Assembly (NCBI GenBank): GCA_035620975.1
Contig: DASPFV010000152.1
Coordinates: 1-47,237, forward strand
Direction of reading: 5' to 3'
Source: DASPFV01 sp035620975
GTDB taxonomy: Bacteria; Acidobacteriota; Vicinamibacteria; Vicinamibacterales; 2-12-FULL-66-21
DNA length: 47,237 nt
A model generated the notes under the pieces. It was not told the origin of the DNA and searched no databases. It saw only the letters and a list, made by a program, of their open reading frames with translations. Below, in pieces: positions 24,837-32,988 of this stretch. Every line of letters starts with the position of its first letter. Positions within the stretch are counted from its first letter, which is position 1. Made by a program: the position numbers and the translations under genes.

Positions 24837-25940
24837 ATGCCGACTCATCTTCGCTCGGAGACTCTCACGTCGAAGACACGTCACCAGGCTGGCGTCGATC
24901 GCCGCGCCTTTCTCTCGGCGAGCGCCGCCGCCACGATCCTGGCGCCGTTGGCGGCGGCGCAGTCGCCGCAGTCACAGCGGTTCCCACTCGGTCCTGAACC
25001 GATTCGCTACCCTTCGGGAGTCTGGAAGGTTCTCGACGATCGGTTCAGGAAGTACATGATCGGCAACACGCCGCTCGTGCGGGAATGGACCGGGGCGCTC
25101 TGGGCGGAAGGGCCGGCATGGCATGGCGTCGGCCGATACGTGGTGTTCAGCGACATCCCCAACAACCTGCAGTTGCGCTGGGACGAAGCCACGGGGCATG
25201 TCACCCCGCTCCGGACGGGGTCGAACTTCTCCAACGGCAACACGTTCGATTGGCAGGGGCGGCAGATTTCATGCGAGCACGAGACGGCGCGCGTCGTGCG
25301 CTACGAGTATCAGGGCGAGCCAACGATCCTCGCTGCGACGTTCGACGGCAGGCGCCTCAACGCGCCAAACGACGTCGTCGTCCATCCGGACGGCGGCATC
25401 CTCTTCACCGATCCCGGGTACGGCAGCCACTGGTACTACGAAGGCACGGTCCGCGAGCTGGAGCTGCCGACCAGCGTCTACTACGTCGACGCCAGGAGTG
25501 GTCGACTGACGAAGCTGACCGACGAGATCATGAAGCCGAACGGTCTGTGTTTCTCGCCCGACTATCGCATCCTGTACGTGGCCGATACGGCGCCTACGCA
25601 TTACCCGCGCGAGAAGGCCAGGATCATCGCGTGGACCGTTCACGACAACGGCAGCCGGCTCTCGAACCGCCGCGAGTTCGCGACTCTGGACGCGGGCTTC
25701 CACGACGGCATTCGCGCCGACGTCGATGGCAACATCTGGTGCGGGACCGGGTTCGGCGGCGAAGGCGTGGATGGCGTCCACGCGTACGCCCCCGATGGCA
25801 CCCGGATCGGGCAGATCGTCATGCCCGAGGGAACGGCCAACCTGTGCTTCGTCGGCAAGCACCGGAACCGGCTGTTCATGACGAGCAGCCAGTCGGTCTA
25901 TACGCTGTACACCGCGGCGCAGGGCGCCCACCTCGCGTGA
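24837..25940 (+). CDS. Tat-exported SMP-30/gluconolactonase/LRE-like protein, 367 aa
   Basis: The start ATG 24837 is chosen so that a Tat signal lies near the N-terminus (DRRAFLSASAAATILAPLAA); an earlier in-frame start at 24774 is possible. The body is a six-bladed SMP-30 propeller. Metal-site and loop motifs can be read: WAEGPAW (metal Glu), NAPNDVVVHPDGGILFTDPG (Asn), MKPNGLCFSPD, and DGIRADVDGNIWCGTG (metal Asp). Relatives hydrolyse sugar lactones such as gluconolactone; the exact substrate is unknown. The twin-arginine route fits a metalloprotein folded before export. Confidence 0.87.
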   Translation: MPTHLRSETLTSKTRHQAGVDRRAFLSASAAATILAPLAAAQSPQSQRFPLGPEPIRYPSGVWKVLDDRFRKYMIGNTPLVREWTGALWAEGPAWHGVGRYVVFSDIPNNLQLRWDEATGHVTPLRTGSNFSNGNTFDWQGRQISCEHETARVVRYEYQGEPTILAATFDGRRLNAPNDVVVHPDGGILFTDPGYGSHWYYEGTVRELELPTSVYYVDARSGRLTKLTDEIMKPNGLCFSPDYRILYVADTAPTHYPREKARIIAWTVHDNGSRLSNRREFATLDAGFHDGIRADVDGNIWCGTGFGGEGVDGVHAYAPDGTRIGQIVMPEGTANLCFVGKHRNRLFMTSSQSVYTLYTAAQGAHLA

Positions 25941-25963
25941 CGTGAGCCACCGGCTGCAGGTCG

Positions 25964-26955
25964 CTACCGGCCCGAGGGGCGGAGGAGTCCCCTCAGGATC
26001 ACGATATCGCTCTCGTACCGCCCGCGCGACATGACGAGGCGGGTTCCGTCCGGCGACCACGAGAAGTCCAGGATGGGCGGCTCTGTCAACTGCGTGATCT
26101 GACGCGGTGGCGAAGCTTCGAGCGGCTGCTCCCAGATGTTGGCGGGACCCCTGGCCGGCACGAAGGCAATCCCCCGGCCGTCTGGTGCCCACCGTGGGGC
26201 TGCGTGGTCCGCGGGAGCCATCTTCAGCCGCAGGTCGATCGGCCGCGAGCAGTCCGGCAGCTCGCAGATCAGCAGGGCCTCCTCGCTGAGCGCCCTGACG
26301 AGCATCCGTCGGCCGGCGGGCGAGACGAGCAGCGGGCAGCAGGTCGGGCGGTTGCTGACCTTCCGGACCGGGCCCCCAGCAAGTGGCACGCTGCGGATGC
26401 CTGGTCCCATCGGTGAGAAGATGACCGTTTGCCCGTCCGGCGTCACGCCCGGACCTGCCGCATTGCTGGCGACGAGCGTGGTCCGTCCCGATCCGTCCAC
26501 GTTGACGCGGTAGAGCGGGTAGGTGCTCTCGCGACCGGTGAAGACGACGGCACGACCGTCGTGAGTGGCGGCCCAGCTATCGGGAAACCCGATGCCGTCC
26601 GTGACCAGCACCGATCGGGTGTCGTTCGGCGGAACCCGATAGAGGCCAACACTCCCGTCATTCAGCAGCGCCGAATACAGGACGCCTCCCGACTCGTCGA
26701 GAACGGGATATCCGGGCCCGGCGCCGCTCTCGGCCACCGCGAGCCGCAGATTCGTGCCGTCCGGCGTGGCCGACCAGATTCCCGCCCGGCGCTCCCTGCG
26801 TATGGCCACTGCGCTGTTTCGATCAGCGGTGGCGTCGAACTCGCCCAGCGCGGCGAACTCACGCGGATTTCGCCGCCGTCAGGCAACCAGGCGGGGCGAG
26901 CTTCCTTGAACGAGCGGTCGCTGGCGACGGACCCGTTGGTTCGATCCATTCGCGT
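25964..26955 (-). pseudogene. Truncated, frameshifted TolB-type propeller (lost winged-helix sensor)
   Basis: The C-terminal 280 residues are an open PD40/TolB propeller (GIWSATPDGTNLRLAVAESG, AATHDGRAVVFTGRE, GVTPDGQTVIFSPMG, FSWSPDGTRLVMSRGRYESD). Upstream, in another frame, the preceding blade is readable as GSVASDRSFKEARPAWLPDG (about 26955-26860), so there is a shift near 26840-26860. The winged-helix domain, membrane helix and first blades expected from intact relatives such as the gene at 7526 are missing. A GTG at 26809 could start a 281-residue product. Confidence 0.65.
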
Positions 26956-27100
26956 CGGCGACAACGAGCGCGCTCGTCTGCGTCGCCCTGCGAACGAAGA
27001 TTGACGACAGTACATGCCAGATGGCAGGAAGGAGTCGCCAAATGGCTGCTGCGGAAAGAGCGGCGCTGCCGGGTCGCGAGTCTGCGACAATGTCCCCCGT

Positions 27101-27937
27101 ATGGGCCGTTCTGCTGCTCTAGTGATCGCGGCGATCGCAACGTTCGCGGTCTTGATTCAGAACGGCATGTCCGTGACGGCCTTCGGCTGGGCCGCGATTC
27201 ATGGGGCCGGCGCGTCCGCCTTGCTCCCCTTCCTGCCCGCCGCAATCGGTCTCCTGGTGCTGTGGGCGGGCTACTTCGTCATTACGCGCACGACCGTCCG
27301 ACGACTGACGCCGGTTTTCGGCATCTATGCGTTGGCCACCGTGGTCGCCAGTGAGGCGATCCTGCCCTTCACCCCGCTGAAACTCTGGAGGACTGGACGG
27401 GCGGCTTCCAGTGTGGAAGTACGCAGCGTCACAGATGAACTGCTGCTCTCGGCGCGCGGAAACCCGATCGGCATCCGCATCATTTTCGAAGCTGTCGTGC
27501 CGCGCACCGGCGAGTACTCGATCAGCGCCTCGGGCCTCGGCCGCGTCGGCGAAGACGTCTTGTGGCCGCTGAACTTCGGCCGGATCCAGAGGTCCAAGAC
27601 AGAGCCGCCGCCGGCCGAAGGGGAGAGCATCTACGGGATCTTCCAGAAAGGCGTCGTCTACACCTTTGTCCAGGACATGACGCCGAGCTTCCTGTCGTAC
27701 GACGAGAAGGAGCAGGTGCCGTGCCTGCTGGACGTCCGGACGAAGTACATCTCCGAGGAAGCGTTCCTGGCGGCGCTGGCGAAGAGCAGGAACATGAAAT
27801 ACCGCGGCAACGTGCTCGTGAGCGGACCATTCACCCAGGTGTCGGCGGACGTAAAGGATTTCGTGACACGCGAGTACGACGTTGCAGCGATGTACCGGAC
27901 GATCGCCATCGAGGGGAACAGGCGCTGCGAGTCATAG
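27101..27937 (+). CDS. Membrane-anchored protein of unknown function, 278 aa
   Basis: The ATG at 27101 puts three hydrophobic segments at the front: AALVIAAIATFAVLIQN, GASALLPFLPAAIGLLVLWA with GYFVIT, and PVFGIYALATVVASEAIL. The rest (about 100-278) is soluble and beta-rich, with GRAASSVEVRSVTDELLLSA, FEAVVPRTGEYSISASGLGR and TFVQDMTPSFLSYDEKEQV. Two cysteines occur, CLLDVRTKYISEEAF and the last RRCES. I do not recognise a family. Codon usage looks like a real gene. Confidence 0.65.
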   Translation: MGRSAALVIAAIATFAVLIQNGMSVTAFGWAAIHGAGASALLPFLPAAIGLLVLWAGYFVITRTTVRRLTPVFGIYALATVVASEAILPFTPLKLWRTGRAASSVEVRSVTDELLLSARGNPIGIRIIFEAVVPRTGEYSISASGLGRVGEDVLWPLNFGRIQRSKTEPPPAEGESIYGIFQKGVVYTFVQDMTPSFLSYDEKEQVPCLLDVRTKYISEEAFLAALAKSRNMKYRGNVLVSGPFTQVSADVKDFVTREYDVAAMYRTIAIEGNRRCES

Positions 27938-27954
27938 CAGAAAGTCGCCTATTC

Positions 27955-28275
27955 ATGTGGTCCGAAGGCGGGTGGACCGGGCGACGGGCGATACGATTCT
28001 GTTCGGCCTCACGACGTTCCCGCCGGCGCTTCCAGGGCAAGCGCGTGAGCGAGATTGCCAGCGAACTAGGAGTCGAACCGGCCGGGGCGGTCCTCCAACT
28101 GGTGGACAAGGCCGACGGGCTGACGAGCGCGCGCGGCATCGCCGATCTCGACGGACTGGTGCGGCGCGTGCTGATCTATCTCGGCCTTCGAAAGCTGCGC
28201 ACAGAAGACGGGATCGACATCTGGCCGATCGCGGAGTGGCTGGAAGCCATCGACGACGGCCGTCTCTGGCCATAG
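27955..28275 (+). CDS. Small hypothetical protein, 106 aa
   Basis: The frame opens at ATG 27955, 17 bases after the previous stop. The first 30 residues are Arg-rich and may not be coding; the convincing part begins with VSEIASELGVEPAGAVLQLV (helix-turn-helix-like spacing) and continues with LDGLVRRVLIYLGLRKLRTE and WPIAEWLEAIDDGRLWP. It is mostly helical. It may be a small DNA-binding protein or a fragment; no family recognised. Confidence 0.4.
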   Translation: MWSEGGWTGRRAIRFCSASRRSRRRFQGKRVSEIASELGVEPAGAVLQLVDKADGLTSARGIADLDGLVRRVLIYLGLRKLRTEDGIDIWPIAEWLEAIDDGRLWP

Positions 28276-28522
28276 TCGAGATCGTCAGACAGCAGTCCTG
28301 CCGGTTGAAGTCTGGACAGCGTGCCTTGGACCGTCACTGGTGCTCGCCGTGCTGCTGGCGGATGGCGTGCTCGCCTGCCCCAGAGTCTCGACGGTTGCCT
28401 GCGCCTCGCCGACGATGCTACCGTCGTCGGTGAGAGAAGAGACTGCGGCATGCGATTGGCCTCCTGGTCCTTACGACTCGCGCGCGGCGGATGCGCGCGC
28501 GAGCTCAGGAAAGGACAGCACG

Positions 28523-29326
28523 ATGCCGTCGCAACGCCTTGAATCGCGGGTAGTTGGTCTGGAGCAGAAGGTGAGCGATCTGGAGCAGCTGCCTGCCACG
28601 GTGGCGGAACTGGGATCGCAGATTGCGCAACTCCGCGGCGAGATGCACGAGGGGTTTTCCGCCATCCGCGGCGAAATGCACGAGGAGTTTTCCGCCATCC
28701 GCGGCGAAACGCACGAGCAGTTTTCTGCCATCCGCCGCGAGACGCAGGCGGAGTTCGCGGCGATCCGCGGCAACGGCGAGGGCCTGAGCCTGGCGAAGCT
28801 GGACGCGAGCATTCGAGGTCTACGCGACGAGATAAGGGCCATTCGAGGCAACGGAGGCGATTTGAGCCTGGCGAAGCTGCACGCCGGTGTCGGGCACGTG
28901 CGTGAGGAGTTGCGAGCCATCCGCGGCAACGGAGGCGATCTGAGCCTGGCGAAGCTGCACGCCGGTCTCGGGCAAGTGCGTGAGGAATTGCGAGCCATCC
29001 GCGGCAACGGGGCAGACCTGAGCCTGGCGAAGCTCGACGCAGGTCTGCGACAGGTCCGGGACGAGTTGCGAGCCATCCGCGGCAATGGCGCCGACCTGAG
29101 CCTGGCGAAGCTGACTGAGCAGATTGCGGCATTACGAGGTGAAGGCGGCGAGGGTCTCACACTGGTCGCGCTGCGGCGGGAGATTCGCGACGGCGACGAG
29201 GAGACGCGCCGGCTGATGCGCGTGCTGCACGAGGACGTCGTGGAGCGGATCGCCCGGCTGTCCCAGGGAGGCGCGTCCGGCGGCTCGGTTCGCCACGCGC
29301 GCCGCCGGAAGAAGAGCGATCGGTAA
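28523..29326 (+). CDS. Coiled-coil protein built of 11- and 26-residue tandem repeats, 267 aa
   Basis: The start at ATG 28523 follows AAAGGA; earlier in-frame codons look non-coding. An N-terminal coiled coil (RLESRVVGLEQKVSDLEQLP) leads four 11-residue repeats of the type GEMHEEFSAIR (hendecads), then four and a half 26-residue repeats of the type IRGNGxDLSLAKLxAGLxxV + REELRA. It ends with DEETRRLMRVLHEDVVERIA and a basic tail (RHARRRKKSDR). No signal peptide or membrane segment is seen, so it is cytoplasmic. The hendecad and 26-residue periods suggest a long helical rod with Gly-Asn-Gly breaks, probably oligomeric. Function unknown; the basic tail could bind nucleic acid. Confidence 0.75.
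   Translation: MPSQRLESRVVGLEQKVSDLEQLPATVAELGSQIAQLRGEMHEGFSAIRGEMHEEFSAIRGETHEQFSAIRRETQAEFAAIRGNGEGLSLAKLDASIRGLRDEIRAIRGNGGDLSLAKLHAGVGHVREELRAIRGNGGDLSLAKLHAGLGQVREELRAIRGNGADLSLAKLDAGLRQVRDELRAIRGNGADLSLAKLTEQIAALRGEGGEGLTLVALRREIRDGDEETRRLMRVLHEDVVERIARLSQGGASGGSVRHARRRKKSDR
28637..29113 (+). repeat. In-gene tandem repeats: 4 x 33 bp then about 4.5 x 78 bp
   Basis: 33-bp units occupy 28637-28768 and 78-bp units 28763 to about 29113. The units are highly similar at DNA level, suggesting recent expansion or homogenisation; both unit lengths keep the reading frame. Confidence 0.8.
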
Positions 29327-29472
29327 ACCTCGGTCTGGCTGACGCACGGCGCGTCACACTTCGACCCACGAACAAGGAAGGTTAGTCGACCAGGGCCTGC
29401 ACCGTCACCTGCCGGCTCCTGCAACTGATACTCCCGCCTGGGTGAATGGGGAGGCCGAGACTGGACGGTTGC

Positions 29473-29596
29473 ATGCTCGACCGGACGATCGGCCACTACC
29501 GGATCGTCGGCAGACTGGGCGCAGGTGGGATGGGCGAAGTGTACCTCGCCGAGGACACGACGCTCCACCGCCCTCGATCACCCCAACATCGTTGGG
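29473..29596 (+). pseudogene. Ser/Thr kinase N-terminal stub
   Basis: ATG 29473 starts LDRTIGHYRIVGRLGAGGMG followed by EVYLAEDTTLHR, a perfect kinase glycine loop. The sequence then jumps, with a frame change, to ALDHPNIVG, which normally lies about 45 residues later. The segment carrying the catalytic Lys is deleted and nothing kinase-like follows. Confidence 0.75.
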
Positions 29597-30158
29597 TATT
29601 GTCCACCAGCATCGGGAATGCGCGAGATCGTACACCGCCGGCGGGCGCCTCGCTACCCGACGGACGGACGAATCGTAGAGGACGACCCACGTCTACTCGG
29701 TCTACGATTCGCGCAGGGATGCACCCGAGTGATCGTCGAGCCCATCGCCAGCCGAAGCCGACCTGCCTCGATAGCCACTGCGGTTGCGCGCTGGGCGGCA
29801 CAAGACTGGCTACGTCGGAGCGGCGGATACGATAGTCTGCCACCATCCAAAAGCGCCACCCGAGTCAACGCGATCCTTCTGCTCCTTCCCGCACCCATCG
29901 TGGTGCGGTTCTGGGTCGAAGCTGTCATCTGGCGGCTGGAACGCGGGCCGCAGATGCTCGGCTTCTCGCTGGCTCATGGGGGGCGGGCTGGATGACGTTG
30001 CCCTTGACCAGTTGTTTTGTAAGCAGCAGAAATGTGTGGCAGCGAGTAGGTGGTGCGTCGTCGAGGCGGATGGCGGGCCGGGAGACCGAGTGTGGCTTCG
30101 AGACCTCTCGAGAAGCAGCGCACTGGGCGCGCCTGCCTCCCGGGGCGGACCGGGCGTC
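29597..30158 (+). other. Decayed stretch with one short membrane-like fragment
   Basis: Only one piece looks once coding: 29864-29995, reading VNAILLLLPAPIVVRFWVEA then VIWRLERGPQMLGFSLAHGG and a stop. It resembles the N-terminal membrane segment of a small protein of unknown family. The remainder shows no recognisable gene. Confidence 0.3.
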
Positions 30159-30400
30159 GGCCACGCGCGAGCTCACGCGATCAATCGCGCGCTGTTCCCA
30201 GGCTGGCAGTCGTCCTACCAGGACGACAAGTCGACATGGAGCATGGAGGACCTCGAGACCAACCTCAGTGGCGACGTGGCCACGCTGTCGGGGCTTGCGC
30301 TCGCGGCGGTCGGCGTCGTGTGGTTGATCGCGTGCGCCAACGCGCTCGGCGCGTCGCACGGACGTCTGCTGGGCTATCTGCTCGCGGAAAGCGTGCTTCT
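30159..30400 (+). pseudogene. Fragment of another orphan MacB/FtsX permease
   Basis: The frame reads HAINRALFPGWQSSYQDDKS, TWSMEDLETNLSGDVATLSG, VVWLIACAN and then GASHGRLLGYLLAESVLL. In intact relatives about 20 residues of the LLLAR...LAVRAALGAS segment lie between 'ACAN' and 'GAS', so there is an internal deletion. Both flanks are lost, and the fragment ends exactly where copy B of the 34-bp repeat begins. Confidence 0.7.
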
Positions 30401-30434
30401 CAGACTCTGCTCAACCCCTTCCCCCCTTCGACAG
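30401..30434. repeat. 34-bp dispersed repeat, copy B
   Basis: Identical to 20010-20043. It forms the boundary between the permease fragment and the region leading to the CopC-like gene. Confidence 0.8.
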
Positions 30435-30511
30435 CCCGCTGCGACGATCTGGTTCAGCAGCTATCGTGCTGGACGAAGCCACCTCCCGCGAGCACAATAC
30501 CGCGCGTGGAG

Positions 30512-31102
30512 ATGCATCGACAGCCGGGCCACGGGTTCCGCGCGAGAGCTCGGGGCTGGACAATCGGCAGGGTGCTGCTCGCCGGCTTCGGCGCGTTCAT
30601 GGTGCTCCTCGGGCTCGCCGAGCTGCTCATAGCGAGGGCGCGGTTCATCGAAGCCGAGCCCGCGCCGGGCGCCACTCTGGCGGCGCCGCCCTCGAGGGTG
30701 CAGATCCGATTCGATCGGGCGCTGCACCGCAGCTCGTACGCGACCGTTTCGATCGTGACGGAGCCCGGTACTATTCAGCCCGCGCCCATAACGCGGCGAC
30801 TGGACCTGGATGACCCGGCGCGCCGCACGCTCGAGATCCTGCTGGAGGCGCCGCCGCCACGGGGCCTCTACAGCGTTCGCTGGCACGCCCGGACACCGGC
30901 GCTGTACTTCACACCCTGGAGCCGGGAGGGGAGGTTTTACTTCGGCGTTGGCGTGCGGGTGCCGCCGCATCTGACCTCGGGTGAGGAGTGGGACGAAGGT
31001 TCGTTGAATCCTGGAACTGGTACTGACGCCAGAACCTTCGTCATCGTGAGTGGCCTGATCTGCCTGACCCTTGGAGCCCTGTTGTCCTGGCGCACACGCT
31101 GA
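30512..31102 (+). CDS. CopC-like domain protein with two membrane anchors, 196 aa
   Basis: From ATG 30512 a basic N-terminus and membrane helix (VLLAGFGAFMVLLGLAELLI) lead a CopC-type domain that starts with the standard phrase EAEPAPGATLAAPPSRVQIR followed by FDRAL, and later GLYSVRWHARTP. A second membrane helix closes the protein (FVIVSGLICLTLGALLSW). CopC/CopD-type proteins bind copper in the periplasm. The usual N-terminal His ligand is absent because the domain is anchored by an uncleaved helix and begins with Glu, so the copper site may differ or be lost. A cupredoxin lipoprotein and an outer-membrane barrel fragment lie within 3.6 kb, supporting a copper context. Confidence 0.75.
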   Translation: MHRQPGHGFRARARGWTIGRVLLAGFGAFMVLLGLAELLIARARFIEAEPAPGATLAAPPSRVQIRFDRALHRSSYATVSIVTEPGTIQPAPITRRLDLDDPARRTLEILLEAPPPRGLYSVRWHARTPALYFTPWSREGRFYFGVGVRVPPHLTSGEEWDEGSLNPGTGTDARTFVIVSGLICLTLGALLSWRTR

Positions 31103-31198
31103 GCAGATGCCTGCCGGCCCGGCGGAACCCCGGTACGTGCTAACGTCGGGCGATCGGAGAGCCGGTTTGGGTGCTCTCCTGCCCGGGAGCCCATCACA

Positions 31199-31519
31199 TT
31201 GCTGACGATCGAAGTCCACCCGGCCACAGCCGAGGAGCAGACTGCCGTCATCGGCGGCATCACCCTGGCGTTCGGCAGCGATCCGATGGCGCGGTGGTCG
31301 CTGCCCGATCCGGCCACCTACCTGGTCGTCATCCGGCAGATCGCGCGCGCCTTCGGCGGCAACGGCTTTCCGCACGGCACGGCGCATCTGCTCGGGAACG
31401 GGTGTGCGGCGGCTATGTGGCTGCCGCCTGGCGTGTATCCCGATTCGAAACGGCTCGCGCACCTCATGGAGCAGCACGCTCCTCCACGCATCCAGCCTGA
31501 GAATGAACGAGGCTGTTAG
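31199..31519 (+). pseudogene. N-terminal half of a GNAT-type acetyltransferase
   Basis: The frame from TTG 31199 reads EEQTAVIGGITLAFGSDPMA, RWSLPDPATYL, GNGFPHGTAHLLGNGCAAAM and WLPPGVYPD. This is the start of a GNAT family seen in many soil bacteria, about 200 residues long. It stops at 31517-31519 after 106 codons, before the acetyl-CoA binding loop. It is therefore unlikely to be active. Confidence 0.6.
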
Positions 31520-31673
31520 GCCGCATGCGCTCAGCGCAGCACGTCAAGGGCGTGTGCTGGGTCCAGTGGATTCACCAAGGGGATAGCCCGCATTAGAGCG
31601 GTCCCCGATCCCGCGCGCGGCGCTGTTGACGTAATCGCTGTTCTCGGATCCCGCGCTCGCCGCGTTGTCGACA
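31520..31673. other. Non-coding stretch with an imperfect direct repeat
   Basis: Two related segments beginning GATCCCGCGC lie about 44 bases apart (near 31606 and 31648). No gene recognised. The stretch directly follows the broken 3' side of the tRNA-like sequence on the minus strand. Confidence 0.4.
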
Positions 31674-31730
31674 GAACCCGGGACACCCTGATTAACGGTC
31701 AGGTGCTCTACCACTGAGCTAGCCTGAGCG
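31674..31730 (-). pseudogene. Degenerate tRNA-Asn (GTT) fragment
   Basis: On the minus strand TAGCTCAGTGGTAGAGC is a standard tRNA D-arm, followed by the anticodon arm CCTGA-CCGTTAA-TCAGG with anticodon GTT, a short variable loop and the T-arm start CCCGGGTTC. There the tRNA pattern stops: the second half of the T-stem and the 3' acceptor strand are absent. Position 33, T in virtually all tRNAs, is C here. It is a truncated, mutated tRNA-Asn. A break inside GGTTC is typical of integrase attachment-site junctions, which is inference. Confidence 0.75.
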
Positions 31731-31748
31731 GCCCGATGGCGATGGAGC

Positions 31749-31895
31749 CTACCACAACGCCCACCTTGTCCCTTTCTGGACAGGGGCCACCTCGACATCG
31801 ACCGGCTCGCCTGCCGGTGAGCTGACGGCGGCGCGGCGGCACATGTGGTCTTCGAAGCCGCAGGTGTAGTGGCCGAGGAACATTCGCAGTTCCAT
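31749..31895 (-). CDS. Possible 48-aa protein with His/Cys cluster
   Basis: The frame from ATG 31895 reads MELRMFLGHYTCGFEDHMCR, then RAAVSSPAGEPVDVEVAPVQ and KGTRWALW, with GC-rich third positions. HYTC ... DHMC could bind a metal. It lacks a strong ribosome site and could be a fragment. It lies just before the tRNA remnant on the same strand. Confidence 0.3.
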   Translation of the reverse strand: MELRMFLGHYTCGFEDHMCRRAAVSSPAGEPVDVEVAPVQKGTRWALW

Positions 31896-31994
31896 GTCCC
31901 GTGCCCCCCCGGCCCGAAGACCGGACACCTGCCCTCTGTTGCAGTCGTCGGGGTAAAATCTGCCTATCCATCCACGCGTGCGCGCGCCGCGGGT

Positions 31995-32606
31995 ATGCCC
32001 AAGGACGATCCGAACTCCGCCGTACTTCGTGGCAGCGAGGCGGCTCCAGCGCTCGACTCGACGTTCCACCTGATCCAGCAGGTCCGGCGGGGCGACAAGG
32101 ACGCGTTGGACCGTCTGCTGGCGCGCCACGTCGGACCCCTTCGCCGGTGGGTGAGCGGTCGTCTGCCTCGATGGGCCCGCGATCTGGCAGACACGGACGA
32201 CCTTGTCCAGGACACGCTGCTTCGCACGTTTTCGAAGATCGAGGATTTCGAAATCCGTGGTCCGGGCGCGCTGCAGGCGTACCTGCGGCAGGCCGTGCTC
32301 AATCGTGTCCGGGACGAGCTGCGGCGGAAGGGGCGTGCGCCAATCCGTCTGGACGAGGACGAGCTGGAGCTCGAGGCCGCAGGATCACCCCTGGAAGACG
32401 CCATCGGACGCGAGGCCACCGAACGTTATGAAGCCGCGCTCGCACGGCTTCGCCCGGGCGACCGCGAGGCGGTCATCGGCCGGCTCGAGATGGACTACAC
32501 GTACGCGGAACTCGCGGAGGTGCTCGGCAAGCCGACGGCAGATGCGGCGCGGAAAGCCGCCCGCCGGGCGCTGCTGCGTCTGGCGAAGGAAATGAAGCAG
32601 CCATGA
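31995..32606 (+). CDS. ECF-like sigma-70 family RNA polymerase sigma factor, 203 aa
   Basis: The start ATG 31995 places region 2 at the usual distance. Region 2 is clear (LIQQVRRGDKDALDRLLARH, DTDDLVQDTLLRTFSKIEDF), with AYLRQAVLNRVRDELRRKGR at its end. Region 4 has RLRPGDREAVIGRLEMDYTY and the helix-turn-helix AELAEVLGKPTADAARKAAR. Acidobacterial sigma factors of this type are often followed by a Ser/Thr kinase that may act as the sensor instead of an anti-sigma factor. Exactly this is found here, with an ATGA overlap to a kinase gene, but that kinase is truncated. Confidence 0.88.
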   Translation: MPKDDPNSAVLRGSEAAPALDSTFHLIQQVRRGDKDALDRLLARHVGPLRRWVSGRLPRWARDLADTDDLVQDTLLRTFSKIEDFEIRGPGALQAYLRQAVLNRVRDELRRKGRAPIRLDEDELELEAAGSPLEDAIGREATERYEAALARLRPGDREAVIGRLEMDYTYAELAEVLGKPTADAARKAARRALLRLAKEMKQP

Positions 32607-32978
32607 AGCCAGACGTGCCTCTCAAAGACGTGGCCGTCGCGATTCTCGACGGCAAGCCGGTCGACTGGCGCCGTCTTGAATCGAGCCGGGGGGCAACCGA
32701 CCAGGAGCTGCTCGAGCAGCTCAAGACCCTCGCTGCGGTGAAGTTCGTCAGCCGGGGAGCTGAATCGGAAGGGTGCGAGATGCCGGCGTCATGGGGCCAT
32801 CTTCAGGTGCTCGAGCCAGCCGGACGCGGCGCATTCGGCGAAGTGTACCGAGCCTGGGACACTCGGCTGGACCGTGAGGTCGCGCTCAAGCTGCTGCCGC
32901 CCGATTCGGCGATCGCAGGCTTCCCGGCCTCGTCGGTCATCGAAGAGGGACGGCTGCTCGCGCGAGTCCGTCACCGCC
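32603..32978 (+). pseudogene. Sigma-linked Ser/Thr kinase, truncated after the N-lobe
   Basis: It starts with ATG 32603 overlapping the sigma factor stop. An N-terminal segment of about 60 residues (MKPDVPLKDVAVAILDGKPV DW) precedes the kinase N-lobe: WGHLQVLEPAGRGAFGEVYR, AWDTRLDREVALKLLP and IEEGRLLARVRHR. At 'RVRH', normally followed by PNVV, the kinase text ends at about 32978; the frame runs on to a stop at 33028 through unrelated sequence. The catalytic loop and activation segment are gone. Confidence 0.8.
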
Positions 32979-32988
32979 CGGGTATCCG

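Noticed and set aside
28340..28522. N-terminal extension of the coiled-coil repeat protein
   Set aside because: The 61 upstream codons are Cys/Pro/Ser-rich without helical pattern, and a ribosome-site-like AAAGGA precedes the ATG at 28523.
31674..31730. Functional tRNA-Asn
   Set aside because: The 3' T-stem half and acceptor strand are missing and U33 is replaced, so it cannot fold into a working tRNA.
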